A stretch of 8,440 nucleotides of DNA from NCBI GenBank assembly GCA_028276345.1, contig JAPYWM010000049.1:1-8440 (forward strand), in the 5' to 3' direction. Source of the stretch: Sphingobacterium sp. (GTDB lineage Bacteria; Bacteroidota; Bacteroidia; SpSt-205). The notes under the pieces are model-generated. The model made no database searches and was not told the origin of the DNA. It saw only the letters and a program-made list of their open reading frames with translations. Numbering within the stretch: position 1 is the stretch's first letter; each line of letters begins with the position of its first letter. Positions 1 through 7,198 of this stretch are shown here, piece by piece. A program made the position numbers and the translations under genes.

Positions 1-1226
1 CGAATGATGAAGGGCTTAAAGAGCTCTACGGCCATGTCCTTGGGGAGGCCGCATTCATGCAGGCGCAAGTGGGGACCGACCACGATGACGGAGCGGCCGG
101 AGTAGTCTACCCGCTTACCCAGGAGGTTTTGCCGGAAGCGGCCCTGTTTGCCCCGAATGTTATCGCTGAGGGAGCGGTAGAGACGGCCCGAGGCGCTCTC
201 CGCGGCAGCCCGGGTCTGATTGCGTTTGCGGGAGCTGTCCATGAGCGCATCCACCGCCTCCTGAAGCATGCGCCGCTCGTTATTGAGCAGGATCTCCGGG
301 ACGCGGTTTTCCATCATGCGGCGTAGGCGGTTATTGCGCTGAATGAGCGTACGATAGAGGTTATTGAGGTCAGAGACCGTGAAGCGCCCACCCGGCAAAG
401 GAATAAGGGGCCGTAGCTCTGGCGGCACCACCGGGATCACCCGTAGGATCATCCATTCGGGCCGGTTTTCAAGACGCTTGTTTGCCGCCCGAAACTCCTC
501 CACGACCTTCAGCCGCCGCAGAAGGTCAGACCGCCGCTGCTGGGAGGCCTCATTGAGTATCCGTACCCGCAGATCCTGGGCCAGCTGGTCCAAGTCCAGT
601 TTTCGTAGCACTTCTTCCAGGGCTTCGCCGCCCATTTTCACCACTAAGCTATCTGGCCGAATGCTGGGGTCTCGCTGGGCTTCATCTTCCAGCTTGCGAC
701 GAAGCGCGCGATACTCTTCCGCTGTGAGCAAAGAGCCGACTTCCAAATCTTTTTTGATACGCACGGCATCCCCTGGTTCTATCACCACATTCATGTCATA
801 GTAGACTACCTTTTCCAGATTTTTTGCCGTGTAGCCTAAAAGAAGGCCCAGTTTAGGCGGCACATGGCGGAAGTACCAGGGATGTACGACGGGCACCTGC
901 AGGGCGACATGGCCCATCCGCACGCGGCGCCATTTCTTTTCGATAACCTCTACATTGCAGCGGTCGCATCGGAGGCCCTTGTAGCGGGCGCCTTTGTATT
1001 TGCCGCAGGCGCACTCATAGTCTCGTACCGGCCCAAATATCTGCTCACAGAAAAGCCCCAAGGGCTCGGGTTTGTGGGTTTTATAGTCAATCGTTTCGGG
1101 ACGTTTGACTTCGCCCCGGCTCCACTCTAAGATGCGGTCCGCTGAAGCTAACCGCAAAGTTATCCGCCGAATCGGCGTCGGAATGGTGATAACCGTGTGC
1201 TTGCTAGCTGTTGTAGTTTTTTCCAT
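1..1226 (-). CDS. rpoC: DNA-directed RNA polymerase subunit beta' (N-terminal part, runs off the left edge)
   Basis: This is the start of the largest RNA polymerase subunit, which carries the catalytic Mg-binding loop and the clamp. The frame opens at the ATG at 1226-1224 (MEKTTTASKH) and stays open for 408 codons to position 1, with no stop or frameshift. The zinc ribbon is intact: Cys72, Cys74, Cys87 and Cys90 (C-x-C-x12-C-x2-C). Residues 256-282 carry the PEWMI...PPELRPL...GGRF block. Residues 359-381 carry GKQGRFRQNLLGKRVDYSGR, which leads into the double-psi barrel. The catalytic NADFDGD motif would lie beyond the left edge. The gene starts 20 nt after the rpoB stop, so the two are almost certainly cotranscribed. 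No Shine-Dalgarno sequence precedes the ATG. Several usually invariant residues differ, and the loop at about 331-352 is longer than in E. coli (see findings). Identification is secure; the end is not visible. Confidence 0.97.
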   Translation of the reverse strand, partial: MEKTTTASKHTVITIPTPIRRITLRLASADRILEWSRGEVKRPETIDYKTHKPEPLGLFCEQIFGPVRDYECACGKYKGARYKGLRCDRCNVEVIEKKWRRVRMGHVALQVPVVHPWYFRHVPPKLGLLLGYTAKNLEKVVYYDMNVVIEPGDAVRIKKDLEVGSLLTAEEYRALRRKLEDEAQRDPSIRPDSLVVKMGGEALEEVLRKLDLDQLAQDLRVRILNEASQQRRSDLLRRLKVVEEFRAANKRLENRPEWMILRVIPVVPPELRPLIPLPGGRFTVSDLNNLYRTLIQRNNRLRRMMENRVPEILLNNERRMLQEAVDALMDSSRKRNQTRAAAESASGRLYRSLSDNIRGKQGRFRQNLLGKRVDYSGRSVIVVGPHLRLHECGLPKDMAVELFKPFII

Positions 1227-1246
1227 AGGATTATTGGCAGGTTAGT

Positions 1247-4200
1247 TTAGTCAAAGAGGACATCTATGGCGAGGCCGCGCAGTTCATTTACGAGAACCTG
1301 GAAGGAGTCTGGCACGCCAAAGTAGGAGATGTTCTCGCCGCGGATGATGGCCTCGTGGGCCTTCATGCGACCATCCACATCGTCCGACTTGATGGTAAGC
1401 ATTTCTTGGAGGAGGTTGGCGGCGCCGAAGGCTTCCAGAGCCCAGACTTCCATTTCGCCGAAGCGCTGGCCCCCGAAGTGCGCTTTGCCACCCAGCGGCT
1501 GCGAAGTAACCACCCCATACGGCCCCACCGAACGGGCATGCATCTTGTCATCCACCATGTGGTCCAGTTTGAGCATATAGATCACCCCCACCGTGGCCGG
1601 CTGATCAAAGCGTTCGCCAGTCAAGCCGTTGTAAAGATAGACCCGCCCGTCTCTGGGGAGGCCGGCCTTTTCCAGTTCGGCATTGACCTGCTCATAAGAC
1701 GCCCCAGCAAATGGTGGCGCTTCGTACCGCTTACCCAGCTTATAGCCCGCCCACCCGAGTATCGCCTCGAAGATTTGCCCGATATTCATCCGGGAGGGCA
1801 CACCCAGCGGATTGAGAACGATATCCACGGGCGTTCCGTCCTCTAAGTAGGGCATATCCTCCACGGCGGCGACTTTGGCGATCACGCCTTTATTGCCGTG
1901 ACGGCCGGCGAGCTTGTCGCCGACTTTGATTTTGCGCTTAGTGGCTACGTAGACTTTGGCCATTTTGAGCACACCATTGGCTAATTCGTCGCCGGAAGTG
2001 AGGTAGTGCTTTTCCCGCTTGAGGTCTGCGTCGTACCGGCTGTACAGGGCCATGTAGTTCTGGAAGAGCCGCTCAATCAGGAGGTTGGTATGGGGGTCGT
2101 CTGTCCAGCCGGTGGGGTTGAGCTCCTCGTACTTGAGGGTGGAGAGCCAGCGGCTGGTGATTTTTTTGGAGGCGGGCAGGAGCTCCTGGTTGTGGCGATC
2201 TTTTACAGAGACGAGCTTTTTGCCTTCGAGAAGTTTAGAGAGCTTTTCATACATGCGAGTACGCAAGGCGAGGACCTTACGTTCAAACTCCGCTTCCAGT
2301 TCTTTTTCTTTTTGTTGGCGCTGGGCTAAGTCTCTGATTTTACGGTCTTTTCTGTACAGGCGGGTGCCGATGACATAACCATGGGTGGATGGGGGCATGA
2401 GGAGAGAGGTGCTTTTGACGTCTGTGCTGCGTTCGCCGAAGATCTGGCGTAGGAGCTTTTCTTCTGGGGTGAGGTCGGCGGTTTGGCCTTTCGGGGTAAC
2501 TTTTCCAACGAGGATATCGCCTTCCCGCACCTCGGTACCTACCATGACGATACCCTCTTCGTCCAGCCACTTGACCCGTTCAGCGGATTCATTGGGGAGC
2601 TCCCGGGTAAGTTCTTCCGGGCCTGCTTTGGTCTCCCGGGCTTCTACTTCAAACTCATCAATGGTAATAGAGGTGAGCACGTCATCCTGTACAAGCCGCT
2701 GAGAGATGACGATAGCGTCTTCGAAGTTGTACCCCTGCCAGGGCATAAAGGCCACGAGGAGGTTTTTCCCCAGCGCCAGCTCACCGTTTTCGATGGAGAA
2801 GCCTTCTACCAGTGGGTCACCGGCTTCTACCCGCTGCCCCCGACGGACAATAGGACGGAGGTTGATGCAGGTATTTTCGTTGGTGCGTCGGAATTTTGGG
2901 ATTTCGTAAGTAACCACATCCTCCTCAAAGCTCACGAGCGCCTCTTCGGGTGGGCGTTCATACCGGATGCGAATCTGTGTCGCATCGACATATTCCACGG
3001 TGCCGGGGTACTGTGCATAGAGGAGGACCCGCGAGTGTTGGGCGACGTATTTTTCTATGCCGGTGCCGACGATGGGGGCTTCTGGGCGCAGGAGCGGGAC
3101 AGCCTGGCGCTGCATGTTGGAGCCCATGAGCGCGCGGTTAGCGTCATCGTGTTCAAGGAAGGGGATGAGGGAGGCCGAGAGGCCCAGCATTTGGTCTGTC
3201 GCTACATCAGCAAACCGCACTTCCTCACGGGGCACTTCGGGGTATTCGCCTTCATAACGCACCTGCATTTCGGGGGGGGTGTGCCCATTCAAAAAGAACG
3301 CCAGGGGCGCCACGGGGTATTTTTCCTCTTGGTCGGCCGTGAGATAAAGAACGTGGTCAAAGTTTGGCTTGCCATCCGTGACGGGATGGTAGGGGGTTTC
3401 CAGGAAGCCGAGCTCGTTGATGCGGGCGTAAATAGCGAGGGAGTTGATAAGGCCGATGTTGGCGCCTTCCGGGGTCTCGATAGGGCAGATGCGGCCGTAG
3501 TGCGAGAAGTGCACATCCCGCGCTTCAAAGCCGGCCCGCTCGCGGGAAAGACCGCCTGGGCCAATAGCCGAGATGCGCCGCTTGTGCGCCAGTTCGGAAA
3601 GGGGGTTCGTCTGGTCTACCAGCTGACTGAGCTGCCCCCGGGCAAAGAACTGGTTAATCGCACTGAGGAAGGCCTTGTGGTTAATGACATCGCTCGGCTT
3701 GAAGTCCTCGGACTCCATGGTGCTCATTTTTTCACGGACGCCTTTGGCTAAGCGGGAGAGGCCGACGCTAAACTGCTGGTACATGTGTTCGCCCACGGTG
3801 CGGATGCGGCGATGGCTCAGGTGGTCCTCCTCGTCGGGTTCTGCTTTGCCTTGCATGAGCAGGTGAAGCCGCGCAATGATAGCGACGAGGTCTTCTACCC
3901 GGAGCAGACGGTCCGTAAAGCGCTGCTCGCCGTAAAGTTTGCGATTGAGCTGATAGCGTCCGACTTCGCCTAAGTCGTATCGTTTGTCGGAGAGGATTTG
4001 CTTTTCCACGTATTGGCGAGCGGTTTCGGGGTCGGTCTGGCCTTCGGTGCCACGCAAGAGTTTATAGATTTCCTGGCAGGCCGTCGTGACGGAGTAAGAA
4101 GGGTCCTTGCGGAGCGTAGCCAGGATGATATGCCGCTCGTCTTCGTATTCGGGCTTGATGAGGTAGAGGCGGTCAATCCGCAGTTCGCTCAGGGTATTCC

Positions 4201-5065
4201 AGTCTTCTTCGGAAAGGACGTGACCTACATCAAAGAACTGCTGGAAGCGCTGAACAGCCGTCGTTTCACCGGTTTCAGGGTCCACAAGCTCCTCTTGGTG
4301 GGCGGCCACAATGCGGGTGGCGAGCCTTCGCCCTACATAAGGCAGGAACGACTTGATAGAGCCGAGCTTGAGGGGCACTTCCTCGGCGATGCCAAAAAGC
4401 TGGACAAGCTCGGCGTCACTGCCATGACCCATGGCGCGCAAAAGGAGCGTAACCGGCAGGGCTTTTTTGCGGTCTAAGTACACACGCGTATAGCCCGTGG
4501 CGTCCGTAGCCAGCTCAATCCACGTCCCCCGCGTCGGGATAATCTTAGCCCCATAGGTCTTTTCAGAGGTGCCGGCCCGCTGTGCCGCCGAAAACAGAAT
4601 CCCCGGCGACCGGTGAAGCTGGTTGATAACGACCCGCTCCACCCCACTGACAATAAACGTCCCCTGGGGCGTCATGTAAGGCACCGTCCCTAAGTAGACC
4701 CATTCTTCCTTCGGTTTGAAGACCTCATTGTCGGCTTTAAGGGGGTAGAGGGCAAATCGGGCTTTGAGCTGAACCCCATAGGTCAGGCCGCGCTCCTTGC
4801 ACTCTTCGGGGGTGTAGCGGGGCGGATCGAGCAGATAACCCCGAAAGTCCATCTCATATTCTTCCTTAGAGTCGCGTACCGGAAAGTTTTCTTTGAAGAC
4901 CCGGTACAGCCACTCTTTTTCTTGCTTTTCGGGCGGTGTACTGAGGTCCATAAACGCCCGAAATGAGTGTAACTGAATAGATAGCAGGTCCGGCACCGTT
5001 ATGGCCGGACGATGCACACCAAAGCGAACCCGTTCACTTCGCATAGGATTGTTGTTCTGTATCAT
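1247..5065 (-). CDS. rpoB: DNA-directed RNA polymerase subunit beta
   Basis: This is the second-largest RNA polymerase subunit, which forms one jaw and much of the active site and binds rifampicin. The stop is TAA at 1249-1247. From the chosen start at 5065 (MIQNNNPMRSERV) the protein has 1272 residues, normal for Bacteroidota. Visible family blocks, in that numbering, are VERVVINQLHRSPG (about 142-155), the rifampicin region GQLSQLVDQTNP through RRISAIGPGG (about 477-505), ETPEGANIGLI (about 530-540), the GYNFEDAI block (about 778-785), the catalytic-lysine segment VGDKLAGRHGNKG (about 1048-1060), and the C-terminal GGKAHFGGQRFGEMEVWALE. A longer reading from the ATG at 5080 is unlikely, because that codon and the next residues lie in a terminator hairpin and its U tract. 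The ATG at 5044 (MRSERVRFG) is a serious alternative: it is preceded by the same AATCCT as rpoC. The start therefore remains uncertain between 5065 and 5044. Confidence 0.98.
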   Translation of the reverse strand: MIQNNNPMRSERVRFGVHRPAITVPDLLSIQLHSFRAFMDLSTPPEKQEKEWLYRVFKENFPVRDSKEEYEMDFRGYLLDPPRYTPEECKERGLTYGVQLKARFALYPLKADNEVFKPKEEWVYLGTVPYMTPQGTFIVSGVERVVINQLHRSPGILFSAAQRAGTSEKTYGAKIIPTRGTWIELATDATGYTRVYLDRKKALPVTLLLRAMGHGSDAELVQLFGIAEEVPLKLGSIKSFLPYVGRRLATRIVAAHQEELVDPETGETTAVQRFQQFFDVGHVLSEEDWNTLSELRIDRLYLIKPEYEDERHIILATLRKDPSYSVTTACQEIYKLLRGTEGQTDPETARQYVEKQILSDKRYDLGEVGRYQLNRKLYGEQRFTDRLLRVEDLVAIIARLHLLMQGKAEPDEEDHLSHRRIRTVGEHMYQQFSVGLSRLAKGVREKMSTMESEDFKPSDVINHKAFLSAINQFFARGQLSQLVDQTNPLSELAHKRRISAIGPGGLSRERAGFEARDVHFSHYGRICPIETPEGANIGLINSLAIYARINELGFLETPYHPVTDGKPNFDHVLYLTADQEEKYPVAPLAFFLNGHTPPEMQVRYEGEYPEVPREEVRFADVATDQMLGLSASLIPFLEHDDANRALMGSNMQRQAVPLLRPEAPIVGTGIEKYVAQHSRVLLYAQYPGTVEYVDATQIRIRYERPPEEALVSFEEDVVTYEIPKFRRTNENTCINLRPIVRRGQRVEAGDPLVEGFSIENGELALGKNLLVAFMPWQGYNFEDAIVISQRLVQDDVLTSITIDEFEVEARETKAGPEELTRELPNESAERVKWLDEEGIVMVGTEVREGDILVGKVTPKGQTADLTPEEKLLRQIFGERSTDVKSTSLLMPPSTHGYVIGTRLYRKDRKIRDLAQRQQKEKELEAEFERKVLALRTRMYEKLSKLLEGKKLVSVKDRHNQELLPASKKITSRWLSTLKYEELNPTGWTDDPHTNLLIERLFQNYMALYSRYDADLKREKHYLTSGDELANGVLKMAKVYVATKRKIKVGDKLAGRHGNKGVIAKVAAVEDMPYLEDGTPVDIVLNPLGVPSRMNIGQIFEAILGWAGYKLGKRYEAPPFAGASYEQVNAELEKAGLPRDGRVYLYNGLTGERFDQPATVGVIYMLKLDHMVDDKMHARSVGPYGVVTSQPLGGKAHFGGQRFGEMEVWALEAFGAANLLQEMLTIKSDDVDGRMKAHEAIIRGENISYFGVPDSFQVLVNELRGLAIDVLFD

Positions 5066-5113
5066 AACAAAAAGCCACATCTACCCCGCTAAGAAACGGG
5101 GCAGATGTCGGCT
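5066..5113 (-). terminator. Intrinsic terminator-like hairpin (attenuator) between rplL and rpoB
   Basis: On the transcribed strand, ACATCTGCCCCG (5108-5097) pairs with CGGGGTAGATGT (5088-5077) over 12 positions: 11 Watson-Crick pairs and one G-U, around an 8-nt loop TTTCTTAG. The stem extends by AGCC (5113-5110) with GGCT (5076-5073) if the G at 5109 is bulged, giving about 16 pairs. A U-rich run TTTTGTT (5072-5066) follows directly. This is the shape of a Rho-independent terminator. It lies after the rplL stop and just before the preferred rpoB starts. Because rpoB has no other evident promoter here, it probably acts as a partial terminator that lets only some polymerases continue into rpoBC. 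The structure is read directly; the function is inferred, with precedent in the E. coli rplL-rpoB attenuator. Confidence 0.75.
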
Positions 5114-5141
5114 GTGAAAGTCTGGCGAGGCGAGGACGCAC

Positions 5142-5528
5142 TTATTTGACTTCGACCTCGGCGCCTAAGTCTGCCAGCTGCTGACGAATAGCCTCTGCTT
5201 CTTCCTTAGAGATTTTTTCTTTGATAGGTTGAGGGGCTTTATCCACGAGCTCCTTCGCTTCTTTGAGGCCTAGCCCAGTGATATTTTTCACCACCTTGAC
5301 TACATCTAACTTCTTTTCACCCGGGGCCTTCAGAATGACATCAAACTCCGTCTTAGCGGGCGCTTGGGGTTCTGCGGACGCCGCAGCTGCCGGACCAGCC
5401 GCCACCATCACTGGGGCTGCTGCCGCCGGCTTGATGCCATACTCATTCTCAAGAATAAGCGCCAGTTCGTTGACTTCTTTTACGGTGAGATTCACCAGTG
5501 TTTCCGCAAGGGCTTTCAGGTCTGCCAT
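5142..5528 (-). CDS. rplL: 50S ribosomal protein L7/L12
   Basis: This is the multicopy ribosomal stalk protein that recruits and activates translation GTPases (EF-Tu, EF-G, IF2). Its 128 residues follow the family plan. The N-terminal dimerisation and L10-binding domain (1-32) has the typical Bacteroidota opening MADLKALAETLVNLTVKEVN. An Ala/Pro-rich flexible hinge covers about 33-60. The globular factor-binding domain (61-128) contains EFDVILKAPGEKKLDVVKVV and ITGLGLKEAKELVD, including the conserved Lys/Gly surface that contacts GTPases. The stop is TAA at 5144-5142. The start lies 14 nt after rplJ behind an A-rich leader (CTAAAAACAT) without a Shine-Dalgarno sequence. The following gap holds a strong hairpin, which fits the need for several L7/L12 copies per ribosome compared with one copy of each RNA polymerase subunit. 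Confidence 0.98.
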   Translation of the reverse strand: MADLKALAETLVNLTVKEVNELALILENEYGIKPAAAAPVMVAAGPAAAASAEPQAPAKTEFDVILKAPGEKKLDVVKVVKNITGLGLKEAKELVDKAPQPIKEKISKEEAEAIRQQLADLGAEVEVK

Positions 5529-5542
5529 ATGTTTTTAGGTTT

Positions 5543-6076
5543 TTATGAGTTTCTTTCGGATAAGGTTTTGAGAACGCCCGCAATCGTCTGGCCCGCCCCC
5601 TGGAGCATGGCCACCACATTCTGGATAGGCGCTTGCAAGCGTCCAATCAGCTCGCCAAGGAGCTCTTCTTTGGTCTTGAGGCGAGTCAGCGCCTCCAACT
5701 GCTCCTCCCCTAAAAAGACCGACTCTTCTACATAAGCTGCCTTGAAGAATGGCTTCTCTTTCTTATTTTTCTGCCGAAAATCCTGCAAAACCTGCGCAGG
5801 GACCTTAGGATTCTCAGAAGTAAAAATAATCGCTGTTTGCAGTTTCAAGGCGGCTGTCAGCTCGTGGCGCGCAGCAATATCTGCCATCTCAAGCGCCTTC
5901 AAAAGAAGCGTATTTTTCACCACGCGCACCCGGAGCCCCTTCTCATAGCAGGCTCGCCGAAAAGCTATCGTCTCAGCAGCATCAAGACCTTCCAGGTTAA
6001 GGAGGTAAAAGCCTTTATGCGTTTTCAGCTCCTCGGCGACTTCTTGAATAAGGGCCGTCTTCTCAGCTTTGTTCAT
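5543..6076 (-). CDS. rplJ: 50S ribosomal protein L10
   Basis: L10 anchors the stalk: its N-terminal domain binds 23S rRNA beside L11, and its C-terminal helix carries the L7/L12 dimers. The 177-residue length is usual. Residues 1-20 (MNKAEKTALIQEVAEELKTH), the stretch LRVRVVKNTLLLKAL (48-62) and the long helix from about residue 136 are characteristic. That helix (KTKEELLGELIGRLQAP, then LQGAGQTIAGVLKTLSE) resembles the long Thermotoga type, which holds three L12 dimers. The ATG at 6076-6074 overlaps the rplA stop as ATGA, so translation is probably coupled to L1. There is no separate leader in which a classical L10 autoregulatory site could sit. The stop is TAA at 5545-5543. Confidence 0.97.
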   Translation of the reverse strand: MNKAEKTALIQEVAEELKTHKGFYLLNLEGLDAAETIAFRRACYEKGLRVRVVKNTLLLKALEMADIAARHELTAALKLQTAIIFTSENPKVPAQVLQDFRQKNKKEKPFFKAAYVEESVFLGEEQLEALTRLKTKEELLGELIGRLQAPIQNVVAMLQGAGQTIAGVLKTLSERNS

Positions 6077-6759
6077 AGGCGATTTCTATCTATGAGGATG
6101 GAAGGGCTCATGGTCGTGGCAAGATAAACAGACAGGACATACGTCCCTTTCACACCGGAGGGCCGGAGGCCTTCTATGGCCCGGAGAACCTCCTGGGCAT
6201 TTTCGCGTAGCTGCTGGGTGTCAAAAGAGGCCTTTCCAAAAGGAACATGGACGACGCCGGTTTTGTCGTTGCGGATTTCTATTTTCCCGGCCTTGAGTTC
6301 ACGGACAGCCCGGCTAATATCCGGCGACACGGTGCCACTTTTGGGATTGGGCATGAGCCCCCGCGGCCCCAGGATCTTCCCTAAGCGAGCCACCTTGGGC
6401 ATCACATCGGGCGTACAAACCACAACATCCACATCCAGCCACCCCTGCTCAATCTTACTTAGGTACTCATCCAGGCCCACATAATCCGCCCCCGCCGCCT
6501 GCGCTTCTTTCTCCTTATCTGGTGGCACTAAGGCCAGCACCCGCACCGCCTTCCCGGTGCCATGCGGAAGCGTAACCGTCCCACGCACCTGCTGATTCGC
6601 CTGCCGAGGGTCTATATTAAGGTCTACCGCCATCTCAAACGTCGCATCAAACCGCTCAAACCGGATTTTCTTCAAAAGCTCTATCGCCTCTGGCAGAGCA
6701 TAGGGCCGCTTCTCTATCTGCTTAAGGGCCGTAAGGTATTTCTTCCCGTGCTTAGGCAT
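6073..6759 (-). CDS. rplA: 50S ribosomal protein L1
   Basis: L1 binds 23S rRNA at the E-site side and forms the mobile L1 stalk that helps release deacylated tRNA. In many bacteria it also represses its own operon. The protein has 228 residues, the usual length. Domain I is formed by both termini, and the inserted domain II lies roughly at 70-155. The signature VMPKVARLGKILGPRGLMPN is at 119-138, followed by PKSGTVSPDI, which is nearly invariant. The C-terminal part GVKGTYVLSVYLATTMSPS completes domain I. The start is 4 nt after the rplK stop. The TGA stop (6075-6073) overlaps the rplJ ATG. No Shine-Dalgarno sequence is visible. No truncation or frameshift is seen. Confidence 0.98.
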   Translation of the reverse strand: MPKHGKKYLTALKQIEKRPYALPEAIELLKKIRFERFDATFEMAVDLNIDPRQANQQVRGTVTLPHGTGKAVRVLALVPPDKEKEAQAAGADYVGLDEYLSKIEQGWLDVDVVVCTPDVMPKVARLGKILGPRGLMPNPKSGTVSPDISRAVRELKAGKIEIRNDKTGVVHVPFGKASFDTQQLRENAQEVLRAIEGLRPSGVKGTYVLSVYLATTMSPSILIDRNRL

Positions 6760-6763
6760 AAAC

Positions 6764-7198
6764 TTACGCTACTTTTTCACCTTCAATAACTAGTCCCATA
6801 CTTTTAGCCGTACCAGCAATCATATGCATGGCCGCCTCAACGGTATAGCAGTTGAGATCAGGCATCTTTTTCTCAGCAATCTCCCGAATCTGCTGCCAGG
6901 TGACTTTGCCGACTTTTTTGCGGTTGGGCTCGGGAGAACCCTTTTCTATTTTAGCGGCTTTTTTGAGGAGTTCCGCAGCTGGGGGCGTTTTGATAACAAA
7001 GTCAAAGCTCTTGTCTTTGTAAATAGTGATGACGACGGGAAGAACCTCGCCCGGCTTATCTTGCGTGCGCGCGTTAAACTGCTTACAAAACTCCATGATA
7101 TTCACGCCCTTGGAGCCGAGGGCGGGACCTATAGGTGGAGCGGGGTTAGCCTGGCCACCTTTGATTTGTAGCTTGACAAGGGCAACGATTTCTTTCAT
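6764..7198 (-). CDS. rplK: 50S ribosomal protein L11
   Basis: L11 binds the GTPase-associated region of 23S rRNA at the stalk base, and it is needed for thiostrepton sensitivity and RelA activation in the bacteria studied. The protein has 144 residues, the typical length. The N-terminal domain carries the proline-rich switch ANPAPPIGPALGSKGVNIME (17-36), and the C-terminal RNA-binding domain includes TPPAAELLKKAAKIEKGS (71-88) and the end segment AMHMIAGTAKSMGL (123-136). The ATG at 7198-7196 overlaps the nusG stop as ATGA. This points to coupled translation and leaves no room for an L1-binding leader like that of E. coli. The stop is TAA at 6766-6764, 4 nt before rplA. Confidence 0.98.
   Translation of the reverse strand: MKEIVALVKLQIKGGQANPAPPIGPALGSKGVNIMEFCKQFNARTQDKPGEVLPVVITIYKDKSFDFVIKTPPAAELLKKAAKIEKGSPEPNRKKVGKVTWQQIREIAEKKMPDLNCYTVEAAMHMIAGTAKSMGLVIEGEKVA

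Noticed and set aside
57..1130. Several + strand open frames (57-326, 364-801, 864-1130) in a region that at first looks free of minus-strand genes
   Set aside because: They are antisense to rpoC, whose frame is open from 1226 to the left edge and matches RpoC throughout. rpoC is easy to miss because it has no stop inside the window.
2483..3751. A 422-codon open frame on the + strand
   Set aside because: It lies wholly antisense to the conserved core of rpoB, and I recognise no protein family in it. Long antisense frames are common opposite GC-rich, highly biased genes.
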